Below, piece by piece: positions 1-7,296 of a stretch of 61,092 nucleotides of DNA. The notes beneath the pieces were generated by a model. That model ran no database searches, had not been told where the DNA came from, and worked only from the letters and a program-made list of their open reading frames with translations. Position 1 is the stretch's first letter, and each line of letters starts with the position of its first letter. The stretch spans positions 1 to 61,092 of the forward strand of contig NZ_JXZC01000013.1 of the NCBI RefSeq assembly GCF_000935355.1, in the 5' to 3' direction. The DNA is from Rossellomorea aquimaris (GTDB taxonomy: Bacteria; Bacillota; Bacilli; Bacillales; Bacillaceae_B). A program made the position numbers and the translations under genes.

Positions 1-44
1 TCCCCGCGGAAAGCAAGTGCCTGAAGCGGAAAGGAACGGTCATT
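1..44. repeat. Dispersed palindromic element, right end (copy 1, cut by window edge)
   Basis: The first ~44 bases match the right end of the element at 1476-1603 with about two differences, including the block CCCCGCGGAAAGCAAGTGCC and the tail AGCGGAAAGGAACGGTCA. The left part lies outside the window. It sits about 200 bp upstream of gapB. Confidence 0.8.
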
Positions 45-158
45 GATAAGAACACACAGATAGCTTTGAAAAAATGAATTATTTTAATCCACAAAAATAT
101 ACATTCAATAAGTCGATTTGTCAGAATAATAAAACATTAAAAATCCGCAAAATACTTA

Positions 159-219
159 TTAACTAATTCTCTAAATATGTTATACTATTTTTAGCAAATA
201 AACATATAAGTATAACATT
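159..219 (+). promoter_or_regulatory. gapB promoter with candidate CcpN operators
   Basis: A -10 TATACT (181-186) has a weak -35 TTAACT (159-164) 16 bp upstream. TATGTTATACT (176-186) overlaps the -10 and fits the CcpN consensus TRTGHYATAYW as I recall it. AGTATAACATT (209-219) is a 10/11 match in the other orientation. CcpN represses gapB during glycolytic growth in B. subtilis; control here is inferred from the motif and the gene. Confidence 0.6.
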
Positions 220-241
220 AATATAGAGGGGAGCCGGATTT

Positions 242-1270
242 ATGAAGGCGAAAATTGCAATCAATGGTTTTGGACGTATTGGAAGAATGGTTTTCAGAAA
301 AGCAATATTAGAGGAAAACTTAGAGGTTGTAGCCATTAACGCAAGCTACCCGGCTGAAACGCTAGCCCATTTAATAAAGTATGACACAAATCATGGAACA
401 TTCCAGGCAGAAGTACAGACTGAAGATGACGCACTGATCGTCAACGGGAAACGTGTCCTACTATTAAGCAATCGTGATCCCAAAGCATTGCCTTGGAACG
501 AATTAGAGATTGATATCGTCATTGAAGCAACAGGAAAATTCAATTCAAAAGACAAAGCGAGCCTGCATTTAGAAGCGGGAGCCAAAAAAGTCATCCTGAC
601 GGCCCCGGGTAAAAATGAAGACGTTACGATTGTTATGGGTGTAAATGAAAGCGCATTAAATATTGAAGAACACAGCGTGATTTCAAATGCATCTTGTACA
701 ACGAACTGCTTAGCGCCGGTTGCGAAAGTATTAGATGAGCAATTTGGTATTGAAAACGGACTAATGACGACAGTCCACGCTTACACAAATGACCAAAAAA
801 ATATTGATAATCCACATAAAGATTTGAGAAGAGCGAGAGCGTGCGGCCAGTCGATCATACCGACGACGACTGGTGCAGCAAAAGCATTATCATTGGTTCT
901 GCCTCAATTAAACGGCAAGCTTCACGGAATGGCATTACGCGTGCCTACACCAAATGTTTCACTAGTGGACCTGGTTGTAGATGTGAAAAGAGACGTAACA
1001 GTAGAAGAAATCAACGAAGCATTTATTACAGCATCTCTTGGTTCTTTACATGGAGTGCTGCAATACACAACAGAACCTTTGGTTTCGATCGACTTTAATA
1101 CAAATCCCCATTCAGCGATCATCGACGGATTATCCACGATGGTAATGGGAGATCGAAAAGTGAAGGTACTGGCCTGGTACGATAACGAGTGGGGCTATTC
1201 ATGCCGCGTCGTCGATCTGGCCAAATTCGTCGCATCAAAAATGAACGCCAAACAAGAAGTCAACGTTTGA
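242..1270 (+). CDS. gapB: Glyceraldehyde-3-phosphate dehydrogenase, gluconeogenic NADP-type
   Basis: 342 aa. It interconverts glyceraldehyde-3-phosphate and 1,3-bisphosphoglycerate in the cytosol. An N-terminal Rossmann motif GFGRIG is followed by the catalytic block SNASCTTNC with nucleophile Cys152. After the second beta strand the protein reads NASYPAET, where NAD-specific GapA enzymes have an Asp. That, plus close similarity to B. subtilis GapB along its length, points to the NADP-preferring gluconeogenic enzyme. The ATG follows GAGGGGAG. The gene is monocistronic, with its own terminator at 1303-1340, and precedes speD as in B. subtilis. The CcpN-like sites upstream suggest glycolytic repression (inferred). 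Confidence 0.96.
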   Translation: MKAKIAINGFGRIGRMVFRKAILEENLEVVAINASYPAETLAHLIKYDTNHGTFQAEVQTEDDALIVNGKRVLLLSNRDPKALPWNELEIDIVIEATGKFNSKDKASLHLEAGAKKVILTAPGKNEDVTIVMGVNESALNIEEHSVISNASCTTNCLAPVAKVLDEQFGIENGLMTTVHAYTNDQKNIDNPHKDLRRARACGQSIIPTTTGAAKALSLVLPQLNGKLHGMALRVPTPNVSLVDLVVDVKRDVTVEEINEAFITASLGSLHGVLQYTTEPLVSIDFNTNPHSAIIDGLSTMVMGDRKVKVLAWYDNEWGYSCRVVDLAKFVASKMNAKQEVNV

Positions 1271-1302
1271 AAGAACCAACATAAACAATAAGCTGCATCC
1301 TT

Positions 1303-1340
1303 AGAACGTACCTTTCCGGGTGCGTTCTTTTTCTTTTATT
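1303..1340 (+). terminator. Intrinsic terminator of gapB
   Basis: AGAACGTACC (1303-1312) pairs with GGGTGCGTTCT (1318-1328), followed by a T-rich tract. Confidence 0.85.
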
Positions 1341-1475
1341 TCCGCTTTTTATAAATAAGTGGGGCGGACAGCTCTGTTTTGAGGGGGGAGGAGGTCAATG
1401 GAAGAAGTCGGTGAAAGGCTATCTTGTCCTTTTCTATTAAATTGTTATAGCTAATAAAAGTGTATTATCACAGAG

Positions 1476-1603
1476 TGGATTGCAGCGGAAGGCACTTGAC
1501 TCCTGCGGGAATAGCGGGACAGGTGAGACCCCGCAGGCGAAGCCGAGGAGGCTCACCGCACGCCCCGCGGAAAGCAAGTGCCTGTAGCGGAAAGGAACGG
1601 TCA
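1476..1603. repeat. Dispersed palindromic element, full copy 2
   Basis: A ~128-bp G+C-rich element in an A+T-rich spacer. The outer arms GGCACTTG (1491-1498) and CAAGTGCC (1575-1582) pair. Inner arms GGTGAG (1522-1527)/CTCACC (1552-1557) and CCTGCGGG (1502-1509)/CCCGCAGG (1530-1537) also pair, giving a branched palindrome. Related copies lie at 1-44, 44421-44549 and 61001-61092. Similar elements are scattered through many Bacillaceae genomes (recollection, not searched). A 90-codon open frame crossing it is not considered a gene. Confidence 0.85.
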
Positions 1604-1666
1604 ACGTTTAGAATATGGACAAATCAATCGATCATCTGCATATATAAAAAAGTTTATAAAAATTTA

Positions 1667-1695
1667 TTGCAAAACAGTTTTAAACAAAGTATACT
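1667..1695 (+). promoter_or_regulatory. speD promoter
   Basis: TTGCAA (1667-1672), a 17-bp spacer and TATACT (1690-1695) make a good SigA promoter. The predicted start near 1702 gives a 5' leader of about 150 nt. Confidence 0.75.
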
Positions 1696-1701
1696 ATTTT
1701 T

Positions 1702-1851
1702 CGTGAACTTCTTATTAGCAAATGAATACTGATTTAACTACTTAAAGGGTTAGGACCTCTTCGGACTAACTTTCCCCCGTGGTAGTTAAGATTTTGCCAA
1801 AGGATTCGTTCATTTTGACGAAAAAAATTATGTCAAAGGGGGAAACACTCA
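1702..1851 (+). promoter_or_regulatory. Structured speD leader with anti-Shine-Dalgarno
   Basis: Visible pairings: outer stem TTAACTAC (1734-1741)/GTAGTTAA (1782-1789); an enclosed hairpin GTTAG (1749-1753)/CTAAC (1766-1770) with CC/GG inside; and TTTGAC (1814-1819)/GTCAAA (1832-1837), which abuts the ribosome binding site. TTTCCCCC (1771-1778) is perfectly complementary to GGGGGAAA (1838-1845), which contains the Shine-Dalgarno of speD. Translational control is inferred; I do not recognise a named riboswitch class. Confidence 0.5.
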
Positions 1852-2232
1852 ATGGAAACAATGGGTCGTCATGTAATCTCAGAATTATGGGGTTGCGATT
1901 TTGAAAAATTAAACGATGTAGTAGGAATTGAAAAAACATTCGTAGATGCTGCACTTAAATCAGGTGCAGAAGTTCGTGAGGTAGCTTTCCATAAATTTGC
2001 TCCTCAAGGTGTTAGTGGAGTTGTGATCATTTCAGAATCACATCTGACTATCCACAGCTTTCCTGAACATGGTTATGCCAGTATTGATGTATATACTTGC
2101 GGTGATTTAGATCCTAACATCGCTGCTGAATATATTGCAGATGCTCTGGGTGCTGACACACGTGAAACAATCGAATTGCCACGTGGTATGGGTCCGGTAC
2201 AAGTGAAAAAGTCTCAGGCTCAAGCCCTTTAA
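1852..2232 (+). CDS. speD: S-adenosylmethionine decarboxylase proenzyme
   Basis: 126 aa, the usual length of the class 1B bacterial AdoMetDC. It decarboxylates S-adenosylmethionine to supply the aminopropyl group for spermidine. The proenzyme cleaves itself before Ser63 in the block [14 protein letters not shown], and that Ser becomes the pyruvoyl cofactor. Ser63, His68 and Cys83 match the catalytic set known from Thermotoga AdoMetDC. The ATG at 1852 is served by AAAGGGGG (1835-1842). The gene stands alone between its promoter (1667-1695) and terminator (2249-2280). Its leader could mask the ribosome binding site. Confidence 0.96.
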   Translation: METMGRHVISELWGCDFEKLNDVVGIEKTFVDAALKSGAEVREVAFHKFAPQGVSGVVIISESHLTIHSFPEHGYASIDVYTCGDLDPNIAAEYIADALGADTRETIELPRGMGPVQVKKSQAQAL

Positions 2233-2248
2233 TCGAAAATAACTCAGA

Positions 2249-2280
2249 AGAGATGCATGGTTAGATGCATCTCTTTTTTA
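2249..2280 (+). terminator. Intrinsic terminator of speD
   Basis: AGAGATGCAT (2249-2258) pairs perfectly with ATGCATCTCT (2265-2274), followed by six T. Confidence 0.9.
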
Positions 2281-2363
2281 TGCTTTTGTATATGATTAGA
2301 TTTTGAATTTTCATTCGTATGGTTTTCGTGTAAAATAAGGGTAAATAAAGGGAGGAACTTTAT

Positions 2364-2744
2364 ATGAGCGGAATACGTACCCTGTTTAAACGATTTCAAT
2401 CAGAATGTGAGACATCTGATCAGCACGAAGATAAAGACCTGCAGTCAAGATATTATAAATCCATGCATCAAGGTGCATTTAATGCAGTATTAGAGTTATT
2501 CTCATCCTCTGAGTATGATGTGATTTCCCAGTCAAAGGACAGAGGGGAAATTACTGTCCGTAAAAATGGGACTCCCCAACTGTTCATCGTCGCAACCGTC
2601 ATCACGGTAAGACCTTTTGAAACGGCGGTCGATTTCAAGGTGAGTGCAGAAAAAGGGAAGATCTTTGGTACATATACGGTGTTAAAAGCGCAGATCAGCC
2701 ATTATTATCAGAAGCTTGATAGCGAATTGACAAAAGTGAAATAA
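2364..2744 (+). CDS. Conserved hypothetical cytosolic protein
   Basis: 126 aa, no signal peptide or membrane segment. The N-terminus is charged and polar (LFKRFQSECE), with YYK at about 29-31; the C-terminal half is predicted beta/alpha. Proteins of this type are annotated only as cytosolic proteins between speD and nrdR in other Bacillus relatives (recollection). I recognise no catalytic motif and assign no function. The start has GGGAGGAAC 8 bp upstream. An 81-bp gap separates it from nrdR with only a weak hairpin (2759-2786), so cotranscription with nrdR is possible. Confidence 0.75.
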   Translation: MSGIRTLFKRFQSECETSDQHEDKDLQSRYYKSMHQGAFNAVLELFSSSEYDVISQSKDRGEITVRKNGTPQLFIVATVITVRPFETAVDFKVSAEKGKIFGTYTVLKAQISHYYQKLDSELTKVK

Positions 2745-2825
2745 CGGTAAATCCCATAGAAGCTTGTGTATGTCGCAGCTTTTTTATATGATGAAAGTAA
2801 TAGTATGTATAACGGAGCTGATATT

Positions 2826-3281
2826 ATGAAATGCCCGTCTTGCCAGCATAATGGTACCCGAGTGGTCGACTCCCGGCCTGCTGATGAAGGACGTTCGATC
2901 AGGAGAAGAAGAGAATGTGAAGAATGCACGTTTCGCTTCACGACCTTCGAGAAGGTTGAAGAGCTTCCTTTAATTGTGGTGAAAAAAGAAGGGGTAAGAG
3001 AAGAGTTTAGTCGAGAGAAGATTTTGAGAGGGCTGATCAAGGCCTGTGAGAAGCGCCCGGTGCCTCTTGAAAGATTAGAAAAGATCTCTACGGATATTGA
3101 AAAGGAACTCCGGAATCAAGGTGCTTCCGAAGTGGAATCCGTAAAGATCGGGGAGATGGTCATGGACCAACTTGCCAAGGTAGATGAAGTTGCATACGTA
3201 CGCTTTGCATCTGTATATCGACAATTTAAGGATATTAATGTATTTATAGACGAACTGAAAGAATTAATAAAAAAAGAGTAG
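2826..3281 (+). CDS. nrdR: Transcriptional repressor NrdR
   Basis: 151 aa, the family length. NrdR represses ribonucleotide reductase genes in response to adenine nucleotide state. The N-terminal zinc ribbon uses Cys3, Cys6, Cys31 and Cys34 (CPSC and CEEC). An ATP-cone domain fills roughly residues 50-140. The frame extends 60 bp upstream, but ATG 2826 is chosen because GGAG lies 8 bp before it and the protein then begins MKCPSC like the family. It precedes dnaB-dnaI, linking dNTP control with replication initiation as in B. subtilis (there named ytcG). Confidence 0.95.
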   Translation: MKCPSCQHNGTRVVDSRPADEGRSIRRRRECEECTFRFTTFEKVEELPLIVVKKEGVREEFSREKILRGLIKACEKRPVPLERLEKISTDIEKELRNQGASEVESVKIGEMVMDQLAKVDEVAYVRFASVYRQFKDINVFIDELKELIKKE

Positions 3282-3349
3282 AAGAATGAGCTGAAGATGT
3301 AATTCTTTAGCTCTTTTCTCTTTATTTCTTTGAAAGGTAGAATCCAACT

Positions 3350-4738
3350 ATGATGAAGAAGCATTGGAATGAAATACAGCCAATCGATCCCTACACGGTA
3401 GGGACAAATGGGATGCTTCAGGAATATGATCGGAAAATCATTACATTTCTGTACCAGCCTTTAATTGGTCCGGTTTGCTACAGTCTTTATATGAGTTTAT
3501 GGGGAGAAGTGGAAGAAAATCGGCTCTGGTCGACTGATTCCACCCATTATCACCTTATGAACGTACTGTCCGTGAATCTTCAGGACGTCTACGAAGCGCG
3601 GATGAAGCTTGAGGGGATCGGCTTGTTAAAGGCATATGAAAAAAGGGACAACGGGGATCGCAGCTTTCTTTATGAACTGCAGCCTCCCCTTTCTCCTCAG
3701 GAATTCTTTCATGATGGTATGTTGAATGTGTATCTTTACCGGAAAATCGGCAGAACTCATTACTTGCGTTTGAAGAAGTTTTTTACTGACGAAACGGTTG
3801 ATAAACAGCAGTACTCTAATATCACTCGATCCTTTCAAGATGTTTTTACATCGGAGCAAATTAATTTTCTTCACCATGATGCAAATGTGGATTCCGAAAC
3901 CAAGTCTGGTGAACAATATATGAAATATGGAAAGAATGAAGGGATTCCATTAGACGAAATCGATTTTGATTTTCAGTTATTGCTGGCAGGGCTATCCGAA
4001 TCCATGGTTCCGAGAAAAGCCTTTACAGCGACCGTGAAGGAAACGGTCCTAAAGCTGAGTTATTTATATGGGATTGATCCCCTTCAAATGAAAAATATCG
4101 TCTTAAGTTCCCTGGATGCAGATGATACCATCGATATAGAATTATTGCGTAAAACCGCACGGGATTGGTATGGGCTTCAAACAGGTGATCAATTGCCCGA
4201 TTTGACTACCAGAATCGGGGTCAAGAAACCTGCACCAGCGAATAAACCCCTCTCCAAAGAAGAAGAGCTGATTGATTACCTGGAAAACACGTCTCCAAAA
4301 GACGTACTATCTGATATTTCGAATGGCGGTTCACCTTCCAAGTCTGACCTGCAGGCCGTGGAAGAAGTGCTCATGTCACAGAAGCTCCCGCTAGGTGTCA
4401 TGAACGTCCTTATACAGTATGTTCTATTAAAGACAGACATGAAGCTGACAAAGGGATATATGGAAAAAATCGCTTCTCACTGGTCGAGGAAAAAGGTTAC
4501 GACTGCAAGTGAAGCAATGGATTTAGCCAAGAAAGAACACAAGCAGTACCTTGAGTGGGCTGAAGGGAAAAAGGAAACGAAAACGAATAGACGAAGAAAG
4601 CCGATCCGGACAGAAAAACTGCCGGAATGGTTCAAGGAAGAGGAAACGGAGAAAGAAAACGAATCCTCTCAGGAAGGATACGATTTCGAGGCAGAGAAGA
4701 AAAAACTCGAAGAAGAGCTTAAAAATTTTCGGAAGTAG
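3350..4738 (+). CDS. dnaB: Replication initiation and membrane attachment protein DnaB
   Basis: 462 aa (B. subtilis DnaB 472). This is the Firmicutes helicase co-loader, not the hexameric helicase. It acts with DnaD and DnaI at oriC and at restart sites to load the replicative helicase. The N-terminal winged-helix-like region (to about 120) is followed by DDBH1/DDBH2-type helical repeats, visible near 290-400 (LIDYLENTSP; YMEKIASHW). A Lys/Glu-rich tail follows. It starts with ATG ATG at 3350; the upstream AAAGG is rather distant. dnaI begins 12 bp after the stop. Confidence 0.92.
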   Translation: MMKKHWNEIQPIDPYTVGTNGMLQEYDRKIITFLYQPLIGPVCYSLYMSLWGEVEENRLWSTDSTHYHLMNVLSVNLQDVYEARMKLEGIGLLKAYEKRDNGDRSFLYELQPPLSPQEFFHDGMLNVYLYRKIGRTHYLRLKKFFTDETVDKQQYSNITRSFQDVFTSEQINFLHHDANVDSETKSGEQYMKYGKNEGIPLDEIDFDFQLLLAGLSESMVPRKAFTATVKETVLKLSYLYGIDPLQMKNIVLSSLDADDTIDIELLRKTARDWYGLQTGDQLPDLTTRIGVKKPAPANKPLSKEEELIDYLENTSPKDVLSDISNGGSPSKSDLQAVEEVLMSQKLPLGVMNVLIQYVLLKTDMKLTKGYMEKIASHWSRKKVTTASEAMDLAKKEHKQYLEWAEGKKETKTNRRRKPIRTEKLPEWFKEEETEKENESSQEGYDFEAEKKKLEEELKNFRK

Positions 4739-4750
4739 GTGAACGTAGCG

Positions 4751-5683
4751 GTGGAAAGAATAAATAACACCCTGAAAAGGTTGGCGGCTTCTGGTTCGTT
4801 TCAACAAAGATATGAACAAATGAAAAAAGAGATTCTAGAAAACAATGATGTGAAAGATTTTATTCGAAGAAATGAAGGCCTCGTAACAGGTGAAATGGTC
4901 AATGAAAGTCTGATGAAGTTATATGAATACATTTCTCAAAGTAAGGAGTGCCGTTACTGCCCTTCTTTACAGGAATGTAAGAATATGATGGAGGGGTATG
5001 ATCCCCACTTAGTGATCAGGGGCAACACCATCGACATCGATTACCATCGCTGCCCTCGAAAAGTCATTCACGATGAAAGAACGAGCGCCCAGCGTCTTAT
5101 CAAGAGCCTGTATGTGCCGAAGGATATTTTACAGGCCTCCTTCTCAACCTTGGACCTCGATTCGAAAAGCCGATTGGAAGCTGTGCGATTGGCGAAGAAT
5201 TTTGTAGAGAATTATTCTGAAGGAGAAAAAATGAAAGGACTCTATTTTTACGGGAAGTTCGGAGTTGGTAAGTCCTATTTGTTAGGGGCGATGGCCAACG
5301 AACTTGCCCAGAAAAAAATAGCGTCCCTGATTGTTTATGTTCCCGAGTTCTTCAGAGAAATCAAGCAATCGCTGGGAGATAACTCGGTAAATGAAAAGCT
5401 GGAAATGGTGAAATCTGCACCGATCCTCATGCTGGATGACATCGGCGCAGAAACCATGTCCAGCTGGGGAAGGGATGAAATCCTGGGGACGATTCTCCAG
5501 TACAGAATGCTTGAGAACCTGCCGACATTCTTCACATCCAACTTCAACTTCAACGAGCTGACCCATCACTTGACCTACAGCCAACGAGGAGAAGAAGAAA
5601 AACTCAAGGCTGCACGTATCATGGAACGGATCAAATACCTGTCCAAGCCTGTGTTGATCGATGGACGGAATAGAAGAGAATAG
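4751..5683 (+). CDS. dnaI: Primosomal helicase loader DnaI
   Basis: 310 aa (B. subtilis 311). An AAA+ ATPase that loads the replicative helicase onto DNA. The N-terminal zinc-binding domain carries Cys67, Cys70, Cys76 and Cys101. Walker A is GKFGVGKS (168-175) and Walker B is LMLDD (226-230). GTG 4751 is preferred over the in-frame GTG 4739, which abuts the dnaB stop. With 4751 the N-terminus aligns in length with B. subtilis DnaI, and AGTAGGTG (4734-4741) lies at good spacing. Translation is probably coupled to dnaB. Confidence 0.94.
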   Translation: MERINNTLKRLAASGSFQQRYEQMKKEILENNDVKDFIRRNEGLVTGEMVNESLMKLYEYISQSKECRYCPSLQECKNMMEGYDPHLVIRGNTIDIDYHRCPRKVIHDERTSAQRLIKSLYVPKDILQASFSTLDLDSKSRLEAVRLAKNFVENYSEGEKMKGLYFYGKFGVGKSYLLGAMANELAQKKIASLIVYVPEFFREIKQSLGDNSVNEKLEMVKSAPILMLDDIGAETMSSWGRDEILGTILQYRMLENLPTFFTSNFNFNELTHHLTYSQRGEEEKLKAARIMERIKYLSKPVLIDGRNRRE

Positions 5684-5687
5684 CTTT

Positions 5688-5729
5688 AAAGAGAGGAGAG
5701 TCGCATGCGATGCTCCTTTCTTTTTTTTA
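5688..5729 (+). terminator. Intrinsic terminator of dnaB-dnaI
   Basis: AAAG..AGGAG (from 5688) pairs with CTCCT..CTTT around a GTCGCATGCGATG loop and ends in eight T. Confidence 0.8.
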
Positions 5730-5775
5730 ATTGGAGTTGATTCAGTTATGTGTGAATTAACAATTATTGTAAGAT

Positions 5776-5922
5776 GGCCGGATTTTTAATGGAAACGGCT
5801 GGATTATTACTAATTTCGGCTGGATTTTAAAGAGGAACGGCTGGATTTTCGAAAGAAACGGCCGGATTTTCGAAAGAAACGGCCGGATTATCAGAGAAAT
5901 CGGCCGGATTCAGTCAGCGAGT
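5776..5922. repeat. 21-bp tandem repeat, seven units
   Basis: GGCYGGATT recurs at 5776, 5797, 5818, 5839, 5860, 5881 and 5902, exactly 21 bp apart. The most regular units read GGCCGGATTTTCGAAAGAAA plus C, with the palindrome TTTCGAAA inside. It begins 47 bp after the dnaI terminator, in the 330-bp gap before ytxC. The forward frame would give a TAGFSKE heptapeptide repeat, but it is broken by a TAA and lacks a ribosome binding site, so it is not called as a gene. Confidence 0.9.
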
Positions 5923-6061
5923 ACGGAAGCGTAAGCATAAGCATCTTCATGGAATCCATCACAAAAGAAAAGAGTCAATTAAATTCACTCATCAACTTCT
6001 AATTTATACAAGCCTCCCATATATATAAATCAGGGAATTGGGTTTAAGGAGGCGAGAAAGT

Positions 6062-6928
6062 TTGATTGAATTTATTTTTAAGCAAAAAAATGATGCGGTA
6101 AAGCTTCAAGAATACCTCAATAAAGAGTTCATCCAATCATGGTTTCATGAAACACTATTTCAACATACAACTCACTATAATCTGACGATAGAGGTTTCCC
6201 CCTTCTTCAAGGAAAGAGAAAAACTGTTCAATGGGGTTTCCCACTTTGTCTTAAATGATAAATGCATGGACTGGTCCGAATCAGCCCTCAGGGGAAATTA
6301 CTTCTATGAAGATGTTGATGAAATCAATCAAATATTAGAAATTGTATCAGAAATGAGGATGGGGGAGCGGCCGGAATTGATGGAGCTGATCGGGGAATGG
6401 GACGAGTCCAAATACGTCCATGACAGCCTGGAGCTTTTATTGGAAGGGAAGGCACCGATATCATTCGACTCCTTTAGCAAGTTCAGGCTGAAAAAGCTTC
6501 AGGAGAGACTGCTTCTCATGGTGGATCTTGCCATCGACGAATATAAGATGGAGCAGGAATATCAAATGTTTGTTCACATGCTGCGGGAGTATCTGGCATC
6601 AAGGGAGCAGAAAATGCGCACGATCCATCTGTACTCGACGGGCTACGGCTTTCGTTTCTTTGATGAAGATATGAAAGAGGTGACGAGGCAGGAACTGACA
6701 AAGGCGATCGATAAACGCCTTCTGACCAATCACCCGTTATACGTTGATTCGCACACCATTGCCCCGTTACTATCACTTGCCCCGGAAAAGATACTTGTGT
6801 ATGGAAACGGCGACCATCAATTGATCAGGACGCTTCAGAATATCTTTGAAGAACGGATCGATCTGCTGCCATTGAGTTATTTTCCCGATACGCTCCTTTA
6901 TCCTTCCTGGGATATCGCGAATGAATAG
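6062..6928 (+). CDS. ytxC: Putative sporulation protein YtxC
   Basis: 288 aa (B. subtilis YtxC about 280). This family is restricted to spore formers and its biochemical role is unknown. The protein is mostly alpha-helical and charged, without signal peptide or clear membrane segment. TTG 6062 is chosen because AAGGAGG (6046-6052) sits 9 bp upstream; the longer frame from TTG 6038 would bury this site. Position between dnaI and thrS matches B. subtilis. GCCTCC (6012-6017) could pair with the Shine-Dalgarno. Confidence 0.85.
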   Translation: MIEFIFKQKNDAVKLQEYLNKEFIQSWFHETLFQHTTHYNLTIEVSPFFKEREKLFNGVSHFVLNDKCMDWSESALRGNYFYEDVDEINQILEIVSEMRMGERPELMELIGEWDESKYVHDSLELLLEGKAPISFDSFSKFRLKKLQERLLLMVDLAIDEYKMEQEYQMFVHMLREYLASREQKMRTIHLYSTGYGFRFFDEDMKEVTRQELTKAIDKRLLTNHPLYVDSHTIAPLLSLAPEKILVYGNGDHQLIRTLQNIFEERIDLLPLSYFPDTLLYPSWDIANE

Positions 6929-6932
6929 GTAC

Positions 6933-6961
6933 TTGCTTTTCACAACATAACCAATTATAAT
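6933..6961 (+). promoter_or_regulatory. thrS promoter
   Basis: TTGCTT (6933-6938), 17-bp spacer, TATAAT (6956-6961). The predicted start is near 6968, just upstream of the T-box leader. Confidence 0.85.
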
Positions 6962-6967
6962 ACCTAC

Positions 6968-7262
6968 ATAATAAGTCAATAAATAAAGGTTATGATGAGG
7001 ACAACAATATTCCTATTCCATTCACAGAGAGGGAAGTCATTCGGCTGCAAGCTTCCTAATTCGGTAGTGATATTTACCACCTCGGAACTTCAATCATGAA
7101 CGGAATCCGCTTGGATCCAAAGTATTGGTTGACGGCTAAATGTCGTTATTCGTTTTCAATGAAGTCATTGTCTGTACTTTTGTACACAATGAGAAGTTGG
7201 GTGGAACCACGAGTTTACTTATTAACCTTGTCCCTTCAAACGTGAAGGGGCGGGGTTTTTTA
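6968..7262 (+). promoter_or_regulatory. T-box leader of thrS (tRNA-Thr sensing)
   Basis: The conserved T-box TGGGTGGAACCACG (about 7197-7210) precedes a G+C-rich terminator (7225-7262) with a T tract. Stem I is visible as GGGAAG (7031-7036) facing CTTCC, with an apical GGCTG. A candidate specifier ACC (Thr) lies at 7076-7078 and is followed by A. Uncharged tRNA-Thr would stabilise the antiterminator and allow thrS transcription (established for this leader class). The exact specifier is my reading. Confidence 0.93.
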
Positions 7263-7296
7263 TGTTTTATAGAGATTATTTAAGGAGTGAAATCAC

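Noticed and set aside
1460..1732. 90-codon open frame upstream of speD
   Set aside because: It crosses the dispersed palindromic element and the speD promoter, has no ribosome binding site, and its protein is low-complexity Arg/Gly-rich.
2766..2825. 20-residue N-terminal extension of NrdR
   Set aside because: It has no ribosome binding site and would precede the zinc-ribbon start MKCPSC, which begins NrdR in all known relatives.
5774..5990. Plus-strand heptapeptide-repeat frame in the 21-bp array
   Set aside because: Interrupted by an in-frame TAA, no Shine-Dalgarno; better explained as non-coding tandem repeat.
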